Shown one piece after another: positions 7,997 through 15,265 of a DNA stretch of 64,000 nucleotides. Both the position numbers and the translations under genes were made by a program. Position 1 is the stretch's first letter. Each line of letters begins with the position of its first letter. Source of the DNA: an uncultured delta proteobacterium (GTDB lineage Bacteria; Myxococcota_A; Polyangia; Polyangiales; Polyangiaceae); assembly GCA_903892415.1 (NCBI GenBank), contig CAITIQ010000577.1:1-64000 (forward strand), read 5' to 3'. The notes under the pieces were generated by a model. That model worked only from the letters and a program-made list of their open reading frames with translations, was not told where the DNA came from and ran no database searches.

Positions 7997-10624
7997 ATGG
8001 CAAAGCGGCCCATCTTCCTCGCGCTGACGATCGGAGACGCCGCCCTCGAGGGCGTGCGTTCGGTCGTGATCGATCGAACGCTCGGCAAGCCTGCGCGGGC
8101 GCTGATCACGGTGCTACTTCCGGAACCAATCCCAACGTCTGATCTCGTTGGCCAACCCGCAACGGTGTTGCTGGGCCGTGAGGAGGTCGAGCAGATGCTG
8201 GACGGGCTCGTCAGCGAGGCGTCGATGCGACTGACGGAGCTCGAGGGAGCGTTCGCCGTGACACTCACGGTCGAGTCGCGCATCGGCTTGCTGAGGCACT
8301 CGGTGGACCATAGGACCTTCATCGACATGGACGTGAGAGCGATCGTAACCGCTGTCCTCGATGAACACGGTCTGCTGGAAGACCGCCAGCGCTGGTCACT
8401 TTCCGAGAGCTACGAAAATCGCTCGATGACGGTTCAGTATGAGGAGAGTGCGCTCGACTTTGTCTCGCGCCTGCTGGAGGAGGAGGGCATTACGTTCGTA
8501 TCGTCCAGCGACGAGGACGGTGAGCTCTTCGAGTTCTTCGACAAGAGCTCGGCGCAAAGCCCGATCGAGGGGGACCCTGGCGTCGCGTTCGAGCGCTCAG
8601 CTGGGCTAGAGGCTGAGGCTGACGCCTTCATCGTGATGAACGAAGGCGCAAAAATGACCGCAGGCAAGGTGATGCTGCGGGAGTACGACTTTGAGAAGCC
8701 TGCCCTCGATCTCAAAGGTGAAGCCGAGGCGGGAGCGTTCACCGATCTCGAGCGCTATGAGGCGCACGTTGGACCATTTGACCCGACGCAGCTCGCTCGC
8801 TGGGCGAAGGTCAGGCTCGAGGCAGAGGTGGGTGCTCAGCGCCGCATCTCACTCGAGGGCCACTGTCTGCGTATGACGCCGGGCCGAGTATTCGAGCTGG
8901 AGGATGCGCCGGGCGACGCGTCGGGTGAATACTTGGTCACCGCGGTTCGGCACAGCTACGCGCTCGACGCTGGGGGTTTTGTGCGGACCTCGGTGACCGC
9001 GCAACCGAAGGACGTACCTTATCGGCAACCGCTGGAGACAAAGTCGCCCATCGCCTGGGGCCACGACACGGCGTTCATCGTCGCACCAGAGGGCTCAGAG
9101 GTGGAGACCATCCACACCGACGAGCATGGCCGCGTAAAGGTGCGCTTTCGCTGGGACCGTTCGGATCGGGTTGCAGACGACGCCTCCGCGTGGATGCGCG
9201 TGGCTCAGCTACAGACCGCCGGCTCGCAGGTCTTGCCGCGGATCGGTTGGGAGGTGGTGGTCGAGTACTTGGAGGGCGATCCCGATCGGCCGATCGTGAC
9301 GGGTCGACTCTACAACGGCGCGGTCCCGCCGCCCTATGCACTGCCGGAAGGCCGCACGCGGACGGCGCTCCAATCCGCGTCGACCCCGGGTGGCAACGGC
9401 CGCAACGAAATCCGCCTCGAGGACGCCAAAGGCAAGGAGGAAGTGGCAATCTCGGCCCAGAAAAACCAGACGATCAATGTCGCCAACGACTCGACGGAGT
9501 CGGTCGCGGTCAACTCGAAGCGGGAGATCGGGGCGAACCTCACGGTGACCGTCGGGGGGGACGAGAAAATCTCTATCAACAGCGGCGTCAAGAGCGGCGC
9601 AGCCTCCGAGGACCTCACGGTCGGAGGCAGCCGCGAGCTCACCGTGGATGCGGTCATGGGCATCGGTGCAAGTGGCGCGATCGAGACCTCGATTGGAGGC
9701 AGTCTCACTGCGATGATCGGCAGTCCGCTGAAGGGGCTGCTCGACCTTGCGGGCGAGGTCGCCGCGGAGGTCGTCGAGGCCAAGGCGAAAGAGGCTGTCA
9801 CCGCTATTCAAGAGAAGGCGCAGGGCAAGGTCGATCAGCTCCTCGGCTCGGTGGGTGATCTCACGAGTAAGGCGACCGGCCTTTCCGATGCGGCAAACAG
9901 TTCGATGGGCCAGGCGCTGCAGGCAGCGGGAGCGATGCCGAACCCCAGCGGGATGGGCGAATGGGCGTCGAAGGCGCTAGGCGTGAACGATGCGCTTGGT
10001 GGTCTCGCAGAGGCTGCCATGTCGAAGGTGAAGGAAGCCACCGGCTCCGACGGCGCCGGTGGTGGGGGTGAGTCGCAGGCCAACGAGGGCGGTCCCGATG
10101 GCGCCATGCCGGCCAACGCCGCGGCCGACGGTGCATGCGGGCCCGGCCACTCCATCCTCCATGCGCTTGCAACCTTGGATGAGAGCTACGGCGGCTCGAA
10201 GATCACACTCGCGGCTGGCAAAGTCACGACGGTCGTCGGTGCGGCACGCACGATCGACGTGGGAGCTGCGCGGATTGAACTCACCGCGGGAGATCGCGTG
10301 GAATCCTCCGCATCGAAGACGGAGTCGATGATCGGTCGCGTAATCCTTGCGAGCGGAGACATCGCTGAGGAGACCAGCGGCTCGCAGGAAACGACCGTCG
10401 GAGGCGCCATCCTCGAGAAGGTAGGCGGGAACGCAACCGTTGAGGCGGGTGCGTCACTAAAGCTCGCTGGCGCGCTTTGGAAGGTGGACGCGTCGAGCGC
10501 GATTGTCCTCAAATGTGGGGGTAGCACGGTCACGATTGCCGGCGGAGGCATCGCGATCTCCACGCCAACCCTCACGTTGACGGCGCCAACGATCAAGCTT
10601 CCGAAAAGCGGCACCGAGCGATGA
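7997..10624 (+). CDS. vgrG: VgrG spike protein 3 with a helical insert in the beta-helix
   Basis: 875 residues, about 140 longer than its two neighbours. Base domain with VQYEESALDFVSRLLEEEG near 150; OB fold near 368 (ETIHTDEHGRVKVRFRWD, VLPRIGWEVVVEYLEGDPD). The C-terminal beta-helix starts normally (VGGSRELTVDAV), is interrupted at about residues 574-732 by an Ala/Lys/Glu-rich segment ending in a Gly-rich linker and ACGPGHS, and then resumes (TTVVGAARTIDVGAARIELTAG). ATG lies two bases after the vgrG2 stop, and its TGA overlaps the next ATG by four bases, so all four genes are likely one mRNA. The insert may hold a cargo-binding or membrane-active module; this is inference. Confidence 0.92.
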   Translation: MAKRPIFLALTIGDAALEGVRSVVIDRTLGKPARALITVLLPEPIPTSDLVGQPATVLLGREEVEQMLDGLVSEASMRLTELEGAFAVTLTVESRIGLLRHSVDHRTFIDMDVRAIVTAVLDEHGLLEDRQRWSLSESYENRSMTVQYEESALDFVSRLLEEEGITFVSSSDEDGELFEFFDKSSAQSPIEGDPGVAFERSAGLEAEADAFIVMNEGAKMTAGKVMLREYDFEKPALDLKGEAEAGAFTDLERYEAHVGPFDPTQLARWAKVRLEAEVGAQRRISLEGHCLRMTPGRVFELEDAPGDASGEYLVTAVRHSYALDAGGFVRTSVTAQPKDVPYRQPLETKSPIAWGHDTAFIVAPEGSEVETIHTDEHGRVKVRFRWDRSDRVADDASAWMRVAQLQTAGSQVLPRIGWEVVVEYLEGDPDRPIVTGRLYNGAVPPPYALPEGRTRTALQSASTPGGNGRNEIRLEDAKGKEEVAISAQKNQTINVANDSTESVAVNSKREIGANLTVTVGGDEKISINSGVKSGAASEDLTVGGSRELTVDAVMGIGASGAIETSIGGSLTAMIGSPLKGLLDLAGEVAAEVVEAKAKEAVTAIQEKAQGKVDQLLGSVGDLTSKATGLSDAANSSMGQALQAAGAMPNPSGMGEWASKALGVNDALGGLAEAAMSKVKEATGSDGAGGGGESQANEGGPDGAMPANAAADGACGPGHSILHALATLDESYGGSKITLAAGKVTTVVGAARTIDVGAARIELTAGDRVESSASKTESMIGRVILASGDIAEETSGSQETTVGGAILEKVGGNATVEAGASLKLAGALWKVDASSAIVLKCGGSTVTIAGGGIAISTPTLTLTAPTIKLPKSGTER

Positions 10625-11652
10625 CCACCGCGCTGTCGATCGTGGCCGCGGGGATATGGAGCCCCGCCGGCCGCAGCGCCGCCGAAGTCGCTCGCATCCT
10701 GCGCACGGGGCTTCCAGCGGTTCGCTCAGCACCTTTTTCTGATGGCTCGGGGGCGCCCATCACCATGGGCGTGGCTCCGGATCTCGCACGGCTCGAAGGG
10801 CCGGAACGTCTAACCTCGCTCGCCGTACGCGCCTTGCGTAGCTGTTCCTCCGAGCTCGCAATGAGCGCGCCCTCGCTGAGCCGTCGCGCCGCTGTGCTGC
10901 TTGCCCTTTCTCCGCTCGAGCTCGTGACGCACGCTGATGTGCCTCGCGTCAGCACCACGTTGGGCCGAGCGCTCGAGCTCGATTCAACGCCGCAGGTCGT
11001 CGTGAGCCTCGATAAGGAGAGAGCCGCGGCCGACCTGCTGTGCTCCGCTGGAGAGCTCCTGCAGCGGGGCGAGGTGGACGTTGCTTTCGTCGGTGGCGCG
11101 CACAGCGATTGGGGTCAGGCGCGGATTCGCGCGCTTGCTGAACGTAGGGACCTCTACACAAACGAGGATCCCACCGCCGCCTTTCCTGGTGAACACGCGG
11201 CCTTCATTGCTGTTGTGCGAAGCGGGCGCACGCGCGGCGCGCTGCCGCTCGCGACCGTGGTGACAGCAGGCGCCGCAGAAGGGCCGACAGAGGGCGCAGA
11301 GGCGTGGGGAGTCGCTTCCGAGCTCCTTCATGCCCTGTTGCCTAACGGACTGGACGTCAGGGCAGGCTGGTTGTTCGGCGATATGGCCTTCGACCCAGCC
11401 ACACTACGCGAACATGGCGCCCTCCTCACGCGGGCAACGGAGTACCTCGCTGCTCCCCACCTCTTGGACTACCCCGCCCAGCGGATAGGAGCGCTTGGAG
11501 CCGCGGCAGTGCCCTTCGGCGCAGCGCTGATTGGGACGTCGTGGCGAATGGGCCGCGTCCCCTCACCGAGCGCGATGGTGGTAGCCCGTAATGAGGCCGG
11601 CCGACGCTCCATCGTAGTGTTGCGTCAGCCTGACGACAGTCGCGCCGAGTAG
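10621..11652 (+). CDS. Degenerate ketosynthase-like (thiolase-fold) protein in T6SS operon
   Basis: 343 residues overlapping vgrG3 by ATGA. It has the overall order of beta-ketoacyl synthases: an N-terminal strand (SIVAAGIWSPAGRSAAEVA), an activation region (LCSAGELLQRGEVDVAFVGG), an ERRDLYTNEDPTAAFPGEHA stretch equivalent to the flexible loop, and a C-terminal GALGAAAVPFGAALI. The nucleophile region that is normally CSS followed by a helix reads PQVVVSLDKERAAADL with no Cys, and no HGTGT-type His motif is seen, so catalysis is unlikely. KS-like proteins beside vgrG occur in other myxobacterial T6SS loci, to my knowledge without a proven role; an adaptor or effector-loading role is possible. 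Its last 28 bases overlap the convergent next gene. Confidence 0.7.
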   Translation: MTTALSIVAAGIWSPAGRSAAEVARILRTGLPAVRSAPFSDGSGAPITMGVAPDLARLEGPERLTSLAVRALRSCSSELAMSAPSLSRRAAVLLALSPLELVTHADVPRVSTTLGRALELDSTPQVVVSLDKERAAADLLCSAGELLQRGEVDVAFVGGAHSDWGQARIRALAERRDLYTNEDPTAAFPGEHAAFIAVVRSGRTRGALPLATVVTAGAAEGPTEGAEAWGVASELLHALLPNGLDVRAGWLFGDMAFDPATLREHGALLTRATEYLAAPHLLDYPAQRIGALGAAAVPFGAALIGTSWRMGRVPSPSAMVVARNEAGRRSIVVLRQPDDSRAE

Positions 11653-12692
11653 ATCGACATCCACAGCGAGCGCGCATCTCCATCTGAAATGAACTGCTGC
11701 TTCCACCTCGCGTCGAGCTCGGCCATCGACTCAGCAGTGAAGCCCCAGCTGCCAAGGATGAGTTCCCTCGGCTGACGTACGCGCTTGAGGTCAGCCTGCG
11801 CGCTTGCATGACGGCGGATGTCCTCATGGGACAGCGGCTGCGCAGCCAGTGGCATGGCGTCCACCGCGACAGTCCCGGATGGACTGCTGGCGACGCCAGA
11901 AGCGGCGACGGTCCCGGTATCGAGCCGGACGGCCGACTGGGGGGCGGGCGTCGCGCTGCGCGCGGACTTGGCTTGGAACGGCATCGACGCAACCAACGCC
12001 TTCGCCGCCTCACCATCGACCGCCATCGTCATCATTGGCGCCTTAGCGACCGAAGCTGGAGGGGCGGAGCGAACACTTGCGGGGCTCGGGCTCGTAGACG
12101 AAGACGTGATGCTGTGTGCCGCCGGCAGCGAACTCCCAGCGACAGACCTGAACGGAGTCGCGGGACCGCGCACAACCGAGTCGCTCATCATCGTCACCTT
12201 CCCTAGTACGCTGCGCGGAGCTGAGGACGGTACCGCGACTGGACCGGCCGACAGCGGGGCCTGTGACAAGGGCGCCTGTTGTGACAACGGCGCCTGCTGT
12301 GACAACGGCGCCTGATAAATCGCTTCTACAGGAGCAGTGGGCCCCGCGGCGGCTGCGCCCGCACGAAGATACGACGGTACGAATTTCGGACTTTCTGCAG
12401 CCTCCTTCTTCTGCGTGGCGGCGCCTAAAACAGGCGATTCTGGCGTGCCCTCGAGCGCGGCTCGCGCCGCTGCCGCAAACCGCTGCGAGGCCGCTAGAAA
12501 GGCCCTTTGATACGCGTGGAGCAGTGCACTGCGACCTCCGCGCAGCTCGTCGGCGATAGCCCTTAAGTGGAGCTCCTTGTCGGTCAGGTAGTCCCCTTGC
12601 GCGAGCCCAGCTCGCGTCAAGACCTCCTCCGCGCGGGCGCCCGCATCCATCTCCGCCTGCAAGGTTGCCACTTGCTCGATGGTCAAAGTCAC
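11625..12692 (-). CDS. Unknown T6SS-island protein with two helical ends and a Ser/Pro/Ala linker
   Basis: 355 residues, not assigned to a family. The N-terminal 90 residues (TIEQVATLQAEMDAGAR, then EEVLTRAGLAQGDYLTDKEL, then LLHAYQRAFLAASQRF) and the C-terminal 75 (LSHEDIRRHASAQADLKR, then LGSWGFTAESMAELDARWKQ) look like two related helical modules. Between them is a long low-complexity Ala/Ser/Pro linker containing three APLSQQ-type hexapeptides. GTG 12692 was chosen because residues before it are Arg-rich and unlike the rest. Convergent with the KS-like gene (28-base overlap) and divergent from the HEAT-like gene. Its place suggests an adaptor, chaperone or effector of the spike; no enzyme motif is visible. 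Confidence 0.6.
   Translation of the reverse strand: MTLTIEQVATLQAEMDAGARAEEVLTRAGLAQGDYLTDKELHLRAIADELRGGRSALLHAYQRAFLAASQRFAAAARAALEGTPESPVLGAATQKKEAAESPKFVPSYLRAGAAAAGPTAPVEAIYQAPLSQQAPLSQQAPLSQAPLSAGPVAVPSSAPRSVLGKVTMMSDSVVRGPATPFRSVAGSSLPAAHSITSSSTSPSPASVRSAPPASVAKAPMMTMAVDGEAAKALVASMPFQAKSARSATPAPQSAVRLDTGTVAASGVASSPSGTVAVDAMPLAAQPLSHEDIRRHASAQADLKRVRQPRELILGSWGFTAESMAELDARWKQQFISDGDARSLWMSIYSARLSSG
12260..12314. repeat. 18-bp in-frame tandem repeat
   Basis: About three copies of an 18-base unit (CCTGTTGTGACAACGGCG and close variants) inside the preceding gene. On the minus strand each copy encodes one APLSQQ hexapeptide. A likely site of copy-number change between strains. Confidence 0.85.
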
Positions 12693-12831
12693 GCGCGCGA
12701 GCGTACTGCGTCCGCGAGCGCGGAACCACGACGTTGGTCCGCACAGGAAACAAACCATCGCTCGCCCAACGCTGACCCGCTTCGCGCCAAGGTACTTGGC
12801 GCGCGCCAGGTCCTTCGATACCACTGCCCTC

Positions 12832-14799
12832 GTGTCCGCCGACGTCTTTATCGTGACCACCGAGAAGGCTCTCTCGCTGCTCGGCGGCGTGATGAGGGAG
12901 GTCGCTGCTCATCGTCCTAGGGCCGGCCTTCAGGAGCTGGCGAACGAGGTTTCCCAAGCCGTTGGCGCCATATGCGAGGCGCGGGACCACCGGCGCGATC
13001 CGCTCGGCGCGTTGGAGGCTGCACAGGCCCGCGTGCTCGTAGCCGCCTACCACGCGGCTGGATCGCCTTTGGGGTTGTCGCTTGCAGCAGCAGCCGGCGA
13101 GCTGCTCACAGCGAGCCGTTTTGCGCCGAAATTTGCGCCGGCCCCGGTCCCAAGAGCACGCATCAGCGTCGGCTTCCTTCCGACGTTGCACGTGCGCCGT
13201 GGAGCCCTCTCTCCCGCTGCTCGCGCCTTGCCCTTGCCAAAACCCAGACCAGCGCCGACAGCCCCCACGGACGGTCCGACGCGCATCACGACGATCCTTG
13301 CGTCGCTGAAGCCAAGGTCGGGTGGTGCCCAGCGCGAGGCGCCGGCGGCGGACGAGTCTGCAGAACCGCCGGAACTTCCCAGCGGCGACGCGACGCCCGG
13401 GGACGCCTTGGACGCGCTGATCGAAGCCGGTGAGCCCGTCGATGCTCTTGCGCCAGACGAGGACTCGAGGACCTTCGAACGAGGTTGGGCACGCGACCTT
13501 TTCGAGGAGATCGCGGCGCTGGGCATGCAGCGTCTTCCGCTTGCCGATGATGATCCGTGGGCGCGAGGTTTCGCCGAGGAGCGCCTGCTCTCGGCGGTTG
13601 ATGCGTTCATAGGCTTGGGTGACTCCGCGTTTGGGTCCCTCGATGCGCTCGTCCGAGATGCGCCGGTGCCGGATCCCTGGCGGCTCTTCGCTCTTGGCTT
13701 GATCGCAGGACACGCAGGCGGGAGGGACCTTGCGTTCCTGTTCGAGGCGGCGCTGCGCGAGCTTGATTTGGAGGACCCCGACACGTTCACGGCTTGGGTT
13801 TCTGCGGCGCGCTTGGTGTCCTCGCAAGCTGTACACGCGATGATGAGAAGTCTGCTCGAAGCGGAGCTTCCGCTGCGTGCTTTCGGGTTGGTGGGGCTAG
13901 CGGTGTCGGGTGCGGCCTCGTCGGAGGAGCTGCTTGATGCGGCGCGTGGAGCTTCGCCTAGGCTTGTCGAAATCGCGCTCGCCGAGCTTGCGCATCGACG
14001 GGTTCCAGCAGCAGCGCCAATCGCTTTGGGACTGCTATCCCGCGGTGGAGCCGGCGCGGTGGACCGAGCAGCATGCGAGGTACTCTTTGCGCTGTCCGAC
14101 CCTGGGCTTGCCCCGCACCTGCTGCGTAGGGCGGGAGAGCCTGGAGCCGATTGGGTGCCGCTGCTTGCAGGCGCAACAGGAGATCCAGCGCTGGCGCGAG
14201 AGTTCGAAACCGTGGCGCAACAGGCGCCAACGACTGCTCGCCTCTTGGGGCTCGGCTGGGCCGGCAGAACTTCCTCGTTGACGCTGCTCCTGGACGCGCT
14301 CGACCACCCAGACGAAGACCTTGGTAACGCGGCAGCGCGCGCACTTGCTCGCATCCTTGGCGAGGCGCCCATCGTGGAACGAGAAGTCGAGCCGGAGGCC
14401 CTCGCCGATCCCGACGTGCCCGTTCCTCGTGCAGCAGGAGAGGATGCAGATCGAGCGGAGGACAGCAACTCCAGAGATGAAGGCTCCCCCGACACCATCA
14501 GCGCCTTCGCTCGGGAGCGCGCAATGTGGGAACCGATCGCCGATCGCACGCGAGCTCGCTTCAGCGCTTCAGAGCGCGTGCGGCACGGCGAACTTTACAA
14601 CCCGACGAGTTCGCTCGTGGAGCTCGAGGCCCGCGAGGTTCCAGTTCCACCCTCGCATGAGGAGCGCCGGCTAGCCTGGGCCGAGCTAGCCCGCGCGGCC
14701 GACCTCCCCGTCCGCTTCGACGCTGACGGCTGGATAGCGCACCAAGCGACTGCGCTGGAGGCCGCGCGAGCAAACCTTGCCTCGACACGCAAGCCGTGA
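12832..14799 (+). CDS. HEAT-repeat-like protein, possibly the T6SS-associated TIGR02270 type
   Basis: 655 residues from GTG 12832 (GTG 12853 is an alternative). The first 200 residues are Ala/Arg/Pro-rich with a helical start. Residues about 220-560 are paired amphipathic helices of HEAT type (FIGLGDSAFGSLDALVRDA, then HPDEDLGNAAARALARILG). The tail has NPTSSLVELEAREVPVPPSH and a conserved-looking ELARAADLPVRFDADGW. TIGR02270-type proteins occur in T6SS loci and have this combination of poor repeats and a short C-terminal domain; I assign it by resemblance only. The 139 bases upstream, shared with the divergent unknown, should hold the promoter. Likely a scaffold that binds spike or effector proteins. 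Confidence 0.6.
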   Translation: MSADVFIVTTEKALSLLGGVMREVAAHRPRAGLQELANEVSQAVGAICEARDHRRDPLGALEAAQARVLVAAYHAAGSPLGLSLAAAAGELLTASRFAPKFAPAPVPRARISVGFLPTLHVRRGALSPAARALPLPKPRPAPTAPTDGPTRITTILASLKPRSGGAQREAPAADESAEPPELPSGDATPGDALDALIEAGEPVDALAPDEDSRTFERGWARDLFEEIAALGMQRLPLADDDPWARGFAEERLLSAVDAFIGLGDSAFGSLDALVRDAPVPDPWRLFALGLIAGHAGGRDLAFLFEAALRELDLEDPDTFTAWVSAARLVSSQAVHAMMRSLLEAELPLRAFGLVGLAVSGAASSEELLDAARGASPRLVEIALAELAHRRVPAAAPIALGLLSRGGAGAVDRAACEVLFALSDPGLAPHLLRRAGEPGADWVPLLAGATGDPALAREFETVAQQAPTTARLLGLGWAGRTSSLTLLLDALDHPDEDLGNAAARALARILGEAPIVEREVEPEALADPDVPVPRAAGEDADRAEDSNSRDEGSPDTISAFARERAMWEPIADRTRARFSASERVRHGELYNPTSSLVELEAREVPVPPSHEERRLAWAELARAADLPVRFDADGWIAHQATALEAARANLASTRKP

Positions 14800-14848
14800 G
14801 GCGCCGCTTGGATACACTGGGCCGCCCTCCACCGGAGGCGCTAACGGT

Positions 14849-15070
14849 GTGCTACACCGATATCGCTTGGATCCGCTGCGACGTGATGACATCGAGAGGG
14901 CCCAGGCCACATCTCCGGATGAGAAGGCGCGGCAGACGCTCGAGATGGTACGTATGGGCCTCGCCCTGAAGCGCGCCTCCCTGCGCACGAAGTTTCCCGC
15001 TCTCTCCGAGGATGAGCTCGAGGACAGGCTCTTGTCGTGGCTTGCGAGAGAGGGCGAAGCTGACGATTGA
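14849..15070 (+). CDS. 73-residue helical protein, antitoxin-like, orphan
   Basis: GTG 14849 is preceded by a GGAGG about ten bases upstream, which decides the start. The sequence is almost entirely charged helix: RRDDIERAQATSPDEKARQT, then LALKRASLRTKFPALSEDEL, then LLSWLAREG. Small proteins with the pattern SPEEK...LKRAxLRxxxPxxSExE...WL are frequent in Myxococcota and often stand beside a nucleotidyltransferase-like gene, like an antitoxin. No such partner is visible on either side; the next 190 bases lack a gene. Function unknown; the antitoxin idea is inference. Confidence 0.6.
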   Translation: MLHRYRLDPLRRDDIERAQATSPDEKARQTLEMVRMGLALKRASLRTKFPALSEDELEDRLLSWLAREGEADD

Positions 15071-15265
15071 GGCTGCGCCTCTTTCAGTGACTACGCGGTG
15101 ACAATCCTGCGGCGTTTGAAGCGGCAAAACACGGCTTATTGGGTCTGCGGATGCTCAGTCGAGTAAGCGTTGATCCACCCACCGGGCTCACGTCTACCGC
15201 CAAGGTGGGCTGGCTGCGGGGAGGCGGCGAGTGGCGCGGGCTTTGCGTTAGTGGCGCGTGCAACC

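Noticed and set aside
12043..13836. Long open minus-strand frame (597 codons)
   Set aside because: It is Arg-rich, overlaps two better-supported genes and shows no domain; it is a GC-driven shadow.
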